This document shows, piece after piece, positions 43,936-53,049 of a DNA stretch of 64,000 nt. Each line of letters opens with the position of its first letter. Positions within the stretch are counted from its first letter, which is position 1. Source of the stretch: Dehalococcoidia bacterium (lineage in GTDB: Bacteria > Chloroflexota > Dehalococcoidia > SM23-28-2 > HRBIN24); contig JAVVHA010000007.1 of the NCBI GenBank assembly GCA_032249735.1, positions 22,344 to 86,343 of the forward strand, written 5' to 3'. The translations under genes were made by a program, and so were the position numbers. Below the pieces are notes generated by a model. It saw only the letters and a program-made list of their open reading frames with translations. It did not search any database and was not told the DNA's origin.

Positions 43936-46668
43936 ATGGCCCTGGCAGATATTCGCAGTGAGGTGCACCTGCCGCTGACTAGACGGTTCACCCGCCCTGG
44001 GGTGGACCCCTTCGACGAGGTGGAGTGGGAGCGGCGCACGGCCATCATCGAGGGGCCGGACGGCGCTCCCGTCTTCCAGCAGGAGGGGGTGGAGTTCCCC
44101 AAGTTCTGGAGTCAGCAGGCCACCAACGTGGTGGCCTCCAAGTACTTCCGCGGCCCCCTGGGCACCCCCCAGAGGGAGCACTCCCTGCGCCAGCTCATCT
44201 CCCGTGTGGTGGATACCATCGCCAGCTGGGGCCTCCGCGACGGCTACTTTGCCACTCAGGAGGAGATGGAGACCTTCCGCGATGAGCTGAAGTTCCTTCT
44301 CCTCCATCAGTATGCCGCCTTCAACTCCCCCGTCTACTTCAACGTGGGCATAGATGAGCGACCCCAGTGCTCGGCCTGCTTCATCCTCTCGGTGGAAGAC
44401 AACATGGAGAGCATCCTGGAGTGGTACAAGACGGAGGGCAAGATCTTCAAGGGCGGCTCGGGCGCGGGCATCAACCTCTCCGCCCTGCGCAGCTCCAAGG
44501 AGAGGCTCTCCTCTGGGGGTATGGCCTCCGGCCCCGTCTCCTTCATGCGGGGGGCCGACGCCATCGCTGGCACCATCAAGTCGGGGGGAAAGACGCGGCG
44601 GGCGGCCAAGATGGTCATCCTCAACGTGGACCATCCGGACATCGAGGAGTTCATCTGGTGCAAGGCCAAGGAGGAGCGCAAGGCGAGGGCCCTGGCCCAG
44701 ATGGGGTGGGACCCATCCCTGGACTCGGACCTGTGGATCAGCATCCAGTACCAGAACGCCAACAACTCGGTGCGGGTGAGCGATGAGTTCATGCAGGCGG
44801 TGGTGGAGGACAGGGAGTGGCATACCCGCTACGTGACCACGGGCGAGGTGTGCGCCACCTACCGCGCCCGTGACCTCTTGCGCCAGATGGCCCAGGCCGC
44901 CTGGGAGTGTGGCGACCCGGGCATCCAGTACGACACCACCATCAACCGCTGGCATACCTGCCCCAACTCGGGGCGCATCAACGCCAGCAACCCCTGCTCC
45001 GAGTACATGCACCTGGACGACTCAGCCTGCAATCTGGCCTCCCTCAACCTCCTCAAGTTCCTGCAAAGCAACGACACCTTCGATGTGGAGGGCTTCAAAC
45101 ACGCTGTGGCCATCATGATCACCGCCCAGGAGATCATCGTTGGGGGCGCTGCCTATCCTACGGAGAAGATCGCCTTTAACGCCCACCGCTTTCGGCAGCT
45201 AGGGTTAGGTTATGCCAACCTGGGGGCGCTGCTCATGTCCCTGGGCCTCCCCTATGACTCGGAGGAGGGGAGGGCCTACGCTGCGGCGGTGACGGCCCTT
45301 ATGACGGGCCACGCCTACGCCACATCCGCCCGCATCGCCGCCCGCATGGGGCCCTTCGATGGGTTCCCTGAGAACCGGGAGCCCATGCTGCGGGTCATCA
45401 CCATGCACCGGGAGCATGCCTACCGCATCTACGAGCTGGGGCGCTATGGGCGGCTGGCCCCTGCCCCAGAGCCAGGGGAGCCGGCCTGGGCCCACCGGGT
45501 GCCGGGGCTGCGGGAGCTGGTGGCGGCAGCCCAGGCAGCCTGGGACGAGGCCCTGTCCCTGGGGGAGCGGTATGGCTACCGCAACTCCCAGGTGACCGTC
45601 CTCGCCCCCACGGGCACCATCAGCTTCATGATGGACTGCGATACCACTGGCATCGAGCCCGAGCTGGCCCTGGTCAAGTACAAGCTGCTGGTGGGGGGCG
45701 GGGTGATGCGCATGCTCAACCGCACCATCCCCAGGGCCTTGCGCCGCCTAGGCTACTCCCAGGAGCAGATAGACGAGATGGTGGCCTACATCGAGGCCCA
45801 GGGCACCGCCGAGGGGGCGCCCCACCTGCGGGATGAGCACCTGCCCGTGTTCGATTGTGCTTTCAAGCCCGCCGGGGGCACGCGGGCCATTCACTGGATG
45901 GGGCACCTGCGCATGATGGGGGCTGTGCAGCCCTTCCTCTCTGGCGCCATCTCCAAGACGGTGAACATGCCCCACGATGCCACGGTGGAGGACGTGGAGG
46001 AGGCCTTCATCGCTGGGTGGAGGCTGGGGCTCAAGGCCCTGGCCATCTATCGCGACGGCAGCAAGACCATCCAGGTCCTCACCACCCAGCTGGAGGAGAA
46101 GGAGGACAGGAGGCCGGTACGACGCCGGCTGCCCGATACCCGCCGCTCCCTCACCCACAAGTTCTCCGTAGGGGGGCATGAGGGATACATCACGGTGGGC
46201 CTGTACGAGGACGGCTCGCCAGGGGAGATATTCATCACCATGGCCAAGGAGGGGTCCACCCTTTCGGGCATGGCCGACGCCTTCGCCACGGCCATCTCCC
46301 TGGCCCTCCAGTATGGGGTGCCCCTGCGGGACCTGGCCTACAAGTTTAGCCACATGCGCTTTGAGCCGGCGGGGCCCACGGGCAACCCCGAGATCCCTGT
46401 AGCCCAGAGCATCGTAGACTACATCTTCCGCTGGCTGGCCTCCCAGTTCCTGAGCGAGGAGGAGAAGCAAGAGCTGGGCATCCTCACGCCGGAGGCCAGG
46501 GAGGTCCTGGCCCGACAGGGGCCCCGGCAGCTGCCCCTGCTGGAGGTGCGCCGCCCTGGCCTCATCCACGACGATGCCCCTCCCTGTCCCAGCTGCGGCT
46601 GGATCATGGCCCGTCGCGGCGCTTGCTACTGCTGCGACAACTGCGGCACCACCACGGGATGTGGCTAG
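43936..46668 (+). CDS. nrdJ: B12-dependent (class II) ribonucleoside-diphosphate reductase
   Basis: Makes deoxyribonucleotides with adenosylcobalamin, independent of oxygen. 910 aa, no split. FNSPVYFNVG near residue 135, FKGGSGAGINLSALRSS, the active-site N352-x-C354-x-E356 (SNPCSEY), a LAPTGTISFMMDCDTTGIEP motif, and a C-terminal Cys cluster CPSCGWIM...CYCCDNCGTTTGCG that probably shuttles reducing equivalents. Strong GGAGGTGAGGTC before ATG. No class I or III reductase genes are in view. Cobalamin use links it to the B12-dependent mutase 3.4 kb downstream. Confidence 0.96.
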   Translation: MALADIRSEVHLPLTRRFTRPGVDPFDEVEWERRTAIIEGPDGAPVFQQEGVEFPKFWSQQATNVVASKYFRGPLGTPQREHSLRQLISRVVDTIASWGLRDGYFATQEEMETFRDELKFLLLHQYAAFNSPVYFNVGIDERPQCSACFILSVEDNMESILEWYKTEGKIFKGGSGAGINLSALRSSKERLSSGGMASGPVSFMRGADAIAGTIKSGGKTRRAAKMVILNVDHPDIEEFIWCKAKEERKARALAQMGWDPSLDSDLWISIQYQNANNSVRVSDEFMQAVVEDREWHTRYVTTGEVCATYRARDLLRQMAQAAWECGDPGIQYDTTINRWHTCPNSGRINASNPCSEYMHLDDSACNLASLNLLKFLQSNDTFDVEGFKHAVAIMITAQEIIVGGAAYPTEKIAFNAHRFRQLGLGYANLGALLMSLGLPYDSEEGRAYAAAVTALMTGHAYATSARIAARMGPFDGFPENREPMLRVITMHREHAYRIYELGRYGRLAPAPEPGEPAWAHRVPGLRELVAAAQAAWDEALSLGERYGYRNSQVTVLAPTGTISFMMDCDTTGIEPELALVKYKLLVGGGVMRMLNRTIPRALRRLGYSQEQIDEMVAYIEAQGTAEGAPHLRDEHLPVFDCAFKPAGGTRAIHWMGHLRMMGAVQPFLSGAISKTVNMPHDATVEDVEEAFIAGWRLGLKALAIYRDGSKTIQVLTTQLEEKEDRRPVRRRLPDTRRSLTHKFSVGGHEGYITVGLYEDGSPGEIFITMAKEGSTLSGMADAFATAISLALQYGVPLRDLAYKFSHMRFEPAGPTGNPEIPVAQSIVDYIFRWLASQFLSEEEKQELGILTPEAREVLARQGPRQLPLLEVRRPGLIHDDAPPCPSCGWIMARRGACYCCDNCGTTTGCG

Positions 46669-46684
46669 CGGGGCGTGGCTGGGC

Positions 46685-46759
46685 TGGTGGGCGATGGAGG
46701 ATTCGAACCTCCGACCTTCTCGGTGTAAGCGAGACGCTCTACCGCTGAGCTAATCGCCC
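46685..46759 (-). tRNA. trnV: tRNA-Val (anticodon TAC)
   Basis: A full cloverleaf on the minus strand: acceptor GGGCGAT/ATCGCCC, D arm GCTC-AGCGGTA-GAGC, anticodon stem TCTCG/CGAGA with loop CTTACAC giving anticodon TAC (codon GTA/GTN), a 5-nt variable loop AGGTC, T arm GGAGG-TTCGAAT-CCTCC, discriminator A and an encoded 3' CCA (46687-46685). The only RNA gene I see in the window. Confidence 0.97.
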
Positions 46760-46775
46760 ACCTCTCCGCCTAACG

Positions 46776-46805
46776 ATGCTATGACCTTGGCCCTATCTGG
46801 GTCAA
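46776..46805 (-). promoter_or_regulatory. Candidate promoter for tRNA-Val
   Basis: Minus strand TTGACC (46805-46800), 18-bp spacer and TAGCAT (46781-46776), placing the start about 10 nt before the mature tRNA 5' end. The tRNA is antisense to its neighbours, so it needs its own promoter. Confidence 0.4.
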
Positions 46806-46856
46806 GAGCTAAAGTGGCGTTAAAATGGCCTGAGAAAGATACGAGGAGGCAACGCC

Positions 46857-47288
46857 ATGAAGATCTTCGTCTCTACCGCCATCACCTATGGCCGCCGGGA
46901 GTACGTGGAGGCTGTGCGCCGCATCGTTCAGACCCTTAAGGAGATGGGGGTGGAGGTCCTCAACGAGCGAGTGGCCGACCCCACCTTCCCCCAGCCAGCG
47001 GTGGACAGGGCCCAGGCCCTGCGGGAGGCTTACCAATGGTTAAAGGAGGCCGATGCCCTGGTGGCCGAGGCCACCGTCTCCTCCACCGGGGTGGGCTGCG
47101 AGTTGACCACCGTGCAGATGCGGGGCAGGCCTGTCCTTCTTCTCTACGACGCCCACTTCGGATTCCGTATCTCCGACTGGGTCCTCCACCACCCAGCGCC
47201 CAATGTCATGGCCAAACCCTATCGCGACTTGGCGGAGCTGGAGGACGAGGTGAAGGCCTTCGTGCGGCGCCTCGAGGGCCCTAAATAG
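46857..47288 (+). CDS. Nucleoside 2-deoxyribosyltransferase-fold protein (DNPH1/Rcl-like)
   Basis: 143 aa. MKIFVSTAITYGRR start, then EADALVAEATVSSTGVGCEL, the pattern of the nucleoside deoxyribosyltransferase superfamily with candidate catalytic Glu82 and substrate-site Asp66. Relatives either swap bases on deoxynucleosides or hydrolyse (deoxy)nucleoside 5'-monophosphates. Being close to ribonucleotide reductase fits nucleotide-pool cleaning (inference). GAGGAGG precedes ATG by 7 nt. Exact reaction unknown. Confidence 0.75.
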   Translation: MKIFVSTAITYGRREYVEAVRRIVQTLKEMGVEVLNERVADPTFPQPAVDRAQALREAYQWLKEADALVAEATVSSTGVGCELTTVQMRGRPVLLLYDAHFGFRISDWVLHHPAPNVMAKPYRDLAELEDEVKAFVRRLEGPK

Positions 47289-47294
47289 TTTTCG

Positions 47295-47323
47295 TTGACA
47301 AGCAGCTAAGGTGGCCCTACACT
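47295..47323 (+). promoter_or_regulatory. Promoter of the methylmalonyl-CoA operon
   Basis: A perfect TTGACA (47295-47300), 17-bp spacer and TACACT (47318-47323). Start near 47330, leader about 43 nt. The leader is too short for a cobalamin riboswitch. Confidence 0.65.
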
Positions 47324-47372
47324 CACTCACAGGGGGTAGCCAAGGCCCCATGGGAGGGGGCGGACAACGGGC

Positions 47373-49040
47373 ATGAGCGAGGATCACACCCTGAGCAAAG
47401 CGGAATGGCTGGAAAAGCGGTATCGGCCCTCTCTGAGCCGTTTGCCGGAGCGTCAGGAGCCCATGGAGACCTCCTTCGGCATGCCCGTCGAGCCCCTTTA
47501 CACCCCCGATGACCTGGAGGGATGGGACTACCACCAGAAGCTGGGCTACCCAGGTGAGTACCCCTTCACGCGAGGCGTCCAGCCCAGCATGTACCGGGCT
47601 CGCCTCTGGACCATGCGCCAGTATGCCGGATATGGGGACGCCGAGGAGTCCAACCGCCGCTACCATTACCTGCTTCAACAGGGGCAGACGGGCCTTTCAG
47701 TGGCCTTCGACCTGCCCACCCAGATAGGCTACGACTCGGACCACCCCATGGCCCAGGGGGAGGTGGGCAAGGTGGGGGTGGCCATCTCCTCCCTGGCTGA
47801 CATGGAGCTCCTCTTTAGAGGAATCCCCCTGGAGAAGGTCACCACCTCCATGACCATCAACGCCACGGCGGCCATCCTCCTGGCCATGTATGTGGCGGTG
47901 GCCAAGAAGCAAGGGGCCGATCTGCGCAAGCTTGGAGGCACCATCCAGAATGACATCTTAAAGGAGTACATCGCCCGCGGCACCTACATATTCCCGCCCA
48001 AGCCCTCCCTGCGCCTCATAACCGACGTCTTCGCCTGGTGCAAGGATCACCTGCCCCAGTGGAACACCATCAGCATCTCTGGCTACCACATCCGGGAGGC
48101 GGGAAGCACGGCGGTGCAGGAGGTGGCCTTCACCTTCGCCAACGCCATTGCCTATGTGCAGGCGGCCATCGATGCCGGCCTGCAGGTGGACGAGTTCGCC
48201 CCCCGTCTGAGCTTCTTCTTCGCTGCCTACACCAACCTGCTGGAGGAGGTGGCCAAGTTCAGGGCGGCCCGTCGCATGTGGGCCCGCATCATGCGGGAGC
48301 GGTTCGGGGCCAAGGACCCCAGGTCCATGATGCTGCGCTTCCACACCCAGACAGGGGGAGCGACCCTCACCGCTCAACAGCCGGAGAACAACATCATCCG
48401 CACCACCATACAGGCCCTCGCGGCCGTCCTCGGGGGTACCCAGAGCCTCCACACCAACTCCATGGACGAGGCCCTGGCCCTGCCCAGCGAGAAGGCTGTG
48501 CAGATCGCTCTCCGTACCCAGCAGATCATCGCCTATGAGTCAGGGGTGGCAGATGTCATCGACCCCTTGGGGGGCTCCTATTACGTGGAGAAGCTCACGG
48601 ACATCATCGAAGAGGAGGCCCAACGGTACATCGACCGTATCGACGACATGGGTGGGGCGTTGGCGGCCATCGAGATGGGCTTCCAGCAGCGGGAGATCCA
48701 AGAGGCCGCCTGGCGATACCAGCAGATGGTGGATCAAGGCCAGAAGGTGGTGGTAGGTGTCAACCGCTTCCGCACCGATGGCCAAGAGCTGCCTCTGGAG
48801 CTCCTGCGGGTGCGACAAGAGGTGGTGAGCCGGCAGTTGGAGCGGCTGCGGCGGGTGCGGGCGGAGCGGGACGAGGCCAAGGTGCATCACCTGCTGCGCC
48901 TGCTGGAAGACGCCGCCCGCAGCGATGCCAACCTCATGCCCCTGTTCATAGAGTGCGTAGAGAACTATGTGACCCTTGGCGAGATATGTGACGTCCTGCG
49001 GCGTGTCTTTGGCGAGCAAAAGGAGTTCATGGTCTTCTGA
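47373..49040 (+). CDS. mcmA1: Methylmalonyl-CoA mutase, catalytic (large) subunit
   Basis: Interconverts (R)-methylmalonyl-CoA and succinyl-CoA with adenosylcobalamin. 555 aa: the TIM-barrel part only, without the B12-binding domain, which is encoded separately at 50308. Tyr84 (TMRQYAGYG), Arg202 ([10 protein letters not shown]) and His239 (SGYHIREAG) correspond to the residues of true methylmalonyl-CoA mutases that separate them from isobutyryl- and 2-hydroxyisobutyryl-CoA mutases. [14 protein letters not shown] is also typical. First gene behind a strong promoter; likely serves propionyl-CoA use. Confidence 0.94.
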   Translation: MSEDHTLSKAEWLEKRYRPSLSRLPERQEPMETSFGMPVEPLYTPDDLEGWDYHQKLGYPGEYPFTRGVQPSMYRARLWTMRQYAGYGDAEESNRRYHYLLQQGQTGLSVAFDLPTQIGYDSDHPMAQGEVGKVGVAISSLADMELLFRGIPLEKVTTSMTINATAAILLAMYVAVAKKQGADLRKLGGTIQNDILKEYIARGTYIFPPKPSLRLITDVFAWCKDHLPQWNTISISGYHIREAGSTAVQEVAFTFANAIAYVQAAIDAGLQVDEFAPRLSFFFAAYTNLLEEVAKFRAARRMWARIMRERFGAKDPRSMMLRFHTQTGGATLTAQQPENNIIRTTIQALAAVLGGTQSLHTNSMDEALALPSEKAVQIALRTQQIIAYESGVADVIDPLGGSYYVEKLTDIIEEEAQRYIDRIDDMGGALAAIEMGFQQREIQEAAWRYQQMVDQGQKVVVGVNRFRTDGQELPLELLRVRQEVVSRQLERLRRVRAERDEAKVHHLLRLLEDAARSDANLMPLFIECVENYVTLGEICDVLRRVFGEQKEFMVF

Positions 49041-49048
49041 GGCGGCCG

Positions 49049-49507
49049 ATGGGCAAACAGGAGCTATTGCAACAGGTGGAGGAGGGCTTCCAGCAGCTCC
49101 TGGCGGCGGTCGAGGACTTGAGTGAGGAGGCCGCCACCCGTATTTGGTATGGCAGCTGGAGCGTCCGCGACATCATAGCCCACATAGCGGGCTGGCACAG
49201 GGAGATGGCCGGGGCGCTGGAGCGGCTGGCCCGGGGCGAGCGACCGACGCCCGAGGGGGTCGACTATTCCGACGCGGACGCCTGGAATGCCCGGTTCGCC
49301 CAGGCGCAGGCAGGATCCCCATGGCAGCAGGTGCTGGCGGAGCTCAAGGCCAGCAAGGATGCCCTCTTGGCGGCCGCCCAGCAGGTGCCTGAGGAGCGTT
49401 TCCAGGAAGGGCGGGCGGCCTTTCGCATCTTGCACAACGTGGCCATCGACCATTACCAGGAGCACATACCTGCCATCCTGGAGTGGCGAAGGAGGGAGGG
49501 CCTTTGA
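49049..49507 (+). CDS. DinB/ClbS-like four-helix protein
   Basis: 152 aa, predicted all-helical, DinB-superfamily pattern with possible metal-binding histidines in IIAHIAGWHREM (about 45-56) and HNVAIDHYQEH (about 132-142), plus the SWSVRDIIAHI segment typical of the family. Function unknown; relatives include bacillithiol-type transferases and DNA-protection proteins such as ClbS. It sits 8 nt after the mutase gene and overlaps the epimerase start, so it is part of the operon. Confidence 0.72.
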   Translation: MGKQELLQQVEEGFQQLLAAVEDLSEEAATRIWYGSWSVRDIIAHIAGWHREMAGALERLARGERPTPEGVDYSDADAWNARFAQAQAGSPWQQVLAELKASKDALLAAAQQVPEERFQEGRAAFRILHNVAIDHYQEHIPAILEWRRREGL

Positions 49508-49908
49508 TCCAGAAGGTGCACCACGTGGGCATCGCCGTGCAGGACCTGGAGGCTGCCTTGCGATTCTATCGCGATGTACTTGGGCTGCCGCTACATAAGC
49601 AGGCGGTGGTGGAGGAACAAGGGGTGAGGGCTGCCCTTCTGGCCATCGGCCAGAGCGAGATCGAGCTACTGGAGCCCACCGGGCCCGATACGCCCGTGGG
49701 CCGGTTCATAGCTCGCCGGGGCGAGGGCCTGCACCACATCTGCTTCCAGACGGACGATGTGGCCCAGGAACTGGAAGGGCTCAAGGCCAAGGGAGTAGAG
49801 CTGGTGGACCAGCAGCCGAGGCGGGGCCTGGCCGGGCTTATCTGCTTCCTTCACCCCAGGGCTCATCACGGCGTGCTAGTAGAGCTGGCCCAGCCCCTGG
49901 AGGAGTGA
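49504..49908 (+). CDS. mce: Methylmalonyl-CoA epimerase
   Basis: VOC-fold metalloenzyme that racemises (S)- and (R)-methylmalonyl-CoA, feeding the mutase. 134 aa. KVHHVGIAVQDLEAALRFY at the N-terminus, EGLHHICFQTDD and VLVELAQP supply the usual metal ligands His, His and Glu. The start is probably TTG 49504, just behind AGGAGGGAGGG and overlapping the preceding stop; GTG 49483 in the same frame is the alternative. Confidence 0.9.
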   Translation: MIQKVHHVGIAVQDLEAALRFYRDVLGLPLHKQAVVEEQGVRAALLAIGQSEIELLEPTGPDTPVGRFIARRGEGLHHICFQTDDVAQELEGLKAKGVELVDQQPRRGLAGLICFLHPRAHHGVLVELAQPLEE

Positions 49909-49909
49909 G

Positions 49910-50284
49910 ATGCCCAGGCGCATCTTGGAGGTCCTGATATCGGCACAAAACGTAGATGCCGCTTTGGATACCTACCGCCGCAACTTAGGACTTGAGGCCA
50001 TAGGGTGCGTCGAGGGCGAGGAAGGCCACGTAAAGGTGGGGGAGACGTCCCTGGTCCTCTTGAGGCCGGACATAGCCCGCCAACGCCTTCCCCTGGCCGA
50101 GGGGAGTGGTGAGGGCCTCCTCGGCCTGACCCTGGAGGTGGAGGATCTGCAGGAGGAGGTGGCCCGCCTCCGCCGTCACGGCGTGGAGGTGGAGGGGCCC
50201 ACAACGGAAGGGGATTTGCAGGTGGCCCACATACCTCCCCAGTTCGCCCATGGCGTCCCCATCCGCCTGGTGCAGCAGCCCTGA
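49910..50284 (+). CDS. VOC superfamily (glyoxalase-like) protein
   Basis: 124 aa, two betaalphabetabetabeta-like halves: RILEVLISAQNVDAALDTYR and LLGLTLEVEDLQEEVARLRRHG. The metal-ligand histidines and glutamate of the epimerase are not in the equivalent places (ILEVLI replaces HVGIAV), so it may not bind the same metal. Starts one base after the epimerase stop. It could be a diverged second epimerase, a regulatory partner or a detoxifying enzyme; unresolved. Confidence 0.7.
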   Translation: MPRRILEVLISAQNVDAALDTYRRNLGLEAIGCVEGEEGHVKVGETSLVLLRPDIARQRLPLAEGSGEGLLGLTLEVEDLQEEVARLRRHGVEVEGPTTEGDLQVAHIPPQFAHGVPIRLVQQP

Positions 50285-50307
50285 CGCCCACCAGATGATA
50301 AGATAGG

Positions 50308-50739
50308 ATGCTGGGGATGGATGGCCAGAGGAGGGTCAAGATCGTCATCGCCAAGCCCGGCCTAGACGGGCACGATCGGGGGGCCAAGGTGGTGGCCAGG
50401 GCCCTGCGGGATGCGGGGTTCGAGGTGGTCTATACGGGCATCCGCCAGACCCCGGAGAACATCGCCGAGACGGTCCTCCAGGAGGATGCCGACGCCCTGG
50501 GCCTCTCCATCCTCTCGGGTGCCCATCTGGAGCTCTTCCCGCGAGTGGTGGAAGAGCTCAAGAAGCGAGGCCTGGAGGACGTGGTGTTGTTCGCCGGCGG
50601 GATCATTCCCCAGGAGGACGTGCCGGCCCTGCAGGCCATGGGCTTTCGGGCCATCTTCGGTCCTGGCAGCTCCACCCACGATATCGTGAACTGGGTGCGG
50701 GAGAACGTCAGGCCGCGGGGGGCGGAGGCGAGGGCGTGA
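50308..50739 (+). CDS. mcmA2: Methylmalonyl-CoA mutase, B12-binding (small) subunit
   Basis: 143 aa cobalamin-binding domain of the split mutase. The base-off/His-on motif D20-x-H22-x-x-G25 is in [13 protein letters not shown], followed by GLSILSGAH and [12 protein letters not shown], all B12-domain signatures. Pairs with the catalytic subunit at 47373. ATG 50308 is used; ATG 50317 is possible. Overlaps meaB as GTGA. Confidence 0.94.
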   Translation: MLGMDGQRRVKIVIAKPGLDGHDRGAKVVARALRDAGFEVVYTGIRQTPENIAETVLQEDADALGLSILSGAHLELFPRVVEELKKRGLEDVVLFAGGIIPQEDVPALQAMGFRAIFGPGSSTHDIVNWVRENVRPRGAEARA

Positions 50740-51680
50740 CGGAGCAGTTGGTGCAGGAGGCCCTAGGCGGTCAGCGCCGCGCCTTAGCCCGCCTCCTCAC
50801 GCTGGTGGAGAACGGCGACCCCCAGGGCAGGGAAGCCTTGCGCCTGCTCTATCCCCGCTCCGGGCGGGCCCACGTGGTAGGCATCACCGGGGCGGCGGGC
50901 TCGGGCAAGAGCACCCTCATTTTTGCGTTGGCCCGGGCGCTACGGGCCATGGGCAAGAGGGTGGGCATCGTGGCGGTGGACCCCACCAGCCCCTTCACCA
51001 AGGGCGCCCTCCTGGGGGACCGCGTGCGCATGCAGGGCCTCACCTCCGACCCTGAGGTCTTCATCCGCAGCATGGCCAGCCGAGGAGCCATAGGGGGGCT
51101 TGCCCCCACCACTGTGGACATGGTGACCGTCCTGGATGCGGTAGGCAAGGACGTGGTCATCGTGGAGACGGTGGGAGCTGGGCAGGACGAGGTAGAGATC
51201 ATGGACGCCGCCCATACCGTCGTGGTCGTCACCGTGCCCGGCACGGGCGATGAGATCCAGGCCATCAAGGCGGGCATATTCGAGATCGCCCACATTCTGG
51301 TGGTCAACAAGTGTGACCTGCCTAGAGCTGACCTGCTGGCCCGCCAGCTAGCGGAGTTTGTCAACTTGGAGAAGGAGGACGGCTGGCGGGTGCCCATCGT
51401 GCAGACCATTGCCATCCGCGATGACGGGGTGGCATCCCTGGTGGAGGCCCTGGAGGCCCACCGACGTCATCTCGTCTCCTCAGGGCTCATGGAGCGCCTC
51501 CAGAGGGAGCAGGCGCGACGTCGTCTCCTCTCTGCCGTCCACCGCCAGCTGTGGGAGATAGTGTGGCGGGAGGTGGGGGACTGGGATGAGCTAGTGGAGG
51601 CGGTGGCCCGGCGGCAGGTAGACCCCTTCACAGCTGCCCAGGGCCTTGTTGAGAGGGCCTTGGGGCGTCCTCAGCTATAA
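50736..51680 (+). CDS. meaB: MeaB-type GTPase chaperone of methylmalonyl-CoA mutase
   Basis: G3E GTPase that protects the mutase and gates cofactor loading. 314 aa, GTG start. Walker [13 protein letters not shown] (49-60; K58), [19 protein letters not shown], a [19 protein letters not shown] switch segment, and NKCD. The older ArgK/LAO transport label does not apply. It ends the operon; its stop codon is shared with a candidate -10 for the next gene. Confidence 0.93.
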   Translation: MTEQLVQEALGGQRRALARLLTLVENGDPQGREALRLLYPRSGRAHVVGITGAAGSGKSTLIFALARALRAMGKRVGIVAVDPTSPFTKGALLGDRVRMQGLTSDPEVFIRSMASRGAIGGLAPTTVDMVTVLDAVGKDVVIVETVGAGQDEVEIMDAAHTVVVVTVPGTGDEIQAIKAGIFEIAHILVVNKCDLPRADLLARQLAEFVNLEKEDGWRVPIVQTIAIRDDGVASLVEALEAHRRHLVSSGLMERLQREQARRRLLSAVHRQLWEIVWREVGDWDELVEAVARRQVDPFTAAQGLVERALGRPQL

Positions 51681-51681
51681 T
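51676..51681 (+). promoter_or_regulatory. -10 element overlapping the meaB stop
   Basis: A perfect TATAAT that includes the TAA stop of meaB, about 24 nt before the next gene's ATG. No convincing -35 is found at 16-18 bp. Confidence 0.35.
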
Positions 51682-51705
51682 GGGTCTTGGGGCGTGGATC
51701 CCCTT

Positions 51706-53049
51706 ATGAGCGTTTCCCTATCTTGGGCGTTAGGCCAGCTGGAGCCTCGCCCGACTGCAGAAGCCATACAGATCACCGGCGTCCCCGTCCACCTGGGGGC
51801 CATCGCTTTGGGGCTGGGCCTCCTCTCATATGCTTTGGTCAACGCTGTGGAGATCGCCGTGGTGGGGGCCAATCGCATTCGTGTCCTCCACCTGATGGAG
51901 CAGGGTAGCAAGGCGGCCAGGGCCCTGCACCGTCTGCAGATGGCTAAGGAGCGTTTCTTCACCTTTATCGTCATCCTGCAGAACCTCTCGGTCATCGTGG
52001 CCTCTACCGCTGGGGGCCTGTTGGCGGGGCAGGCGCTAGGCGGGGTGGGGGGGCTGGCCCTGGGCACGGGCCTCCTCACCTTAGGGCTGGCCATCTTGGG
52101 GGAGGTGGTGCCCAAGGTGCTGGCGGCCCACAGTGGCGTCACCTTCCCCCTTTTGGTGGCAGGGCCGGTGGAGGGGCTCATGCGCCTCCTCTCGCCTGTG
52201 CTAGTGCCCCTTGCCGCCATGCCGGCCTGGGTGGCCCGGCGGCTATTGGGCGAGCAGGCTGGGGTGCCGCTGGCGGTGACGGAGGCCGAGCTGCGCACCC
52301 TCATCGACATCGGCGCCGAGCAAGGGGGCCTTGAACGGCGAGAGGCGGAGCTCTTGGAGAGGGTTTTCCGCTTTGGTGACAGGCGGGTGCGGGAGGTGAT
52401 GGTGCCCCGTACGGAGATCGTGTGGCTGGAGAAGTCCATGACCCTGGCTGACCTTTATCGCGTCTTCTCCCAGCACCCCCATACCCGCTTCCCCGTCTAT
52501 GATGGCTCGGTGGACCAGGTGGTGGGCATCGTCAACATAAAGGACGTGTTACGGGGCCTGGCTCAGGGGGAGCTGAGCAAGGAGAGCCCCATCGAGTGGG
52601 CTATGCGCCCCGCCCTCTTCGTCCCAGAGAGCAAGCGGGTGGTGGACCTCTTCACCGAGATGCAAAGCAGTGGTCAACAGATGGCGGTGGTGGTGGACGA
52701 GTTTGGGGGCACGGCTGGCATCGTCACCTTGGAGATGTTGCTAGAGGAGATGGTCGGGGTCGTGAGCGACGAGCTGCGTCCTGCCCAGCCCCAGTTCGTG
52801 CCCTTGGACGAGCGCACATATCGCATCGATGGCGGTATGAGTATCGATGACGCCAACCAGGAGCTGGGGCTGGGCTTACCCAAGGGTGACTACGAGACGG
52901 TGGCAGGGTTCATCCTAGACCACTTGGGCCGCATACCACAAGAGGGGGAGCAGTTCGTCTATAACGGTCTGCGTATCGCCGTCACCCGCATGTCCGGACG
53001 CAAGATCGAAGAGGTGGTGGTGACCAGGTTAGGGGAGGGTGGGCTATGA
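51706..53049 (+). CDS. CNNM/CorC-family membrane protein with CBS domains (hemolysin-like)
   Basis: 447 aa. N-terminal DUF21/CNNM membrane domain with about four helices including VNAVEIAVVGANR and LTLGLAILGEVVPKV, a CBS pair (about 220-340) containing REVMVPRTEIVWL and VVVDEFGGTAGIVTLE, and a C-terminal CorC_HlyC domain (GGMSIDDANQELGLGLP). Relatives are linked to magnesium or cobalt efflux; hemolysin labels are historical. ATG 51706 is chosen to begin MSVSLSWALG; the frame is open upstream inside meaB. ATGA overlap with the next gene. Confidence 0.88.
   Translation: MSVSLSWALGQLEPRPTAEAIQITGVPVHLGAIALGLGLLSYALVNAVEIAVVGANRIRVLHLMEQGSKAARALHRLQMAKERFFTFIVILQNLSVIVASTAGGLLAGQALGGVGGLALGTGLLTLGLAILGEVVPKVLAAHSGVTFPLLVAGPVEGLMRLLSPVLVPLAAMPAWVARRLLGEQAGVPLAVTEAELRTLIDIGAEQGGLERREAELLERVFRFGDRRVREVMVPRTEIVWLEKSMTLADLYRVFSQHPHTRFPVYDGSVDQVVGIVNIKDVLRGLAQGELSKESPIEWAMRPALFVPESKRVVDLFTEMQSSGQQMAVVVDEFGGTAGIVTLEMLLEEMVGVVSDELRPAQPQFVPLDERTYRIDGGMSIDDANQELGLGLPKGDYETVAGFILDHLGRIPQEGEQFVYNGLRIAVTRMSGRKIEEVVVTRLGEGGL

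Noticed and set aside
47289..47372. Cobalamin riboswitch before the methylmalonyl-CoA operon
   Set aside because: The leader from the predicted start is about 43 nt, far too short.
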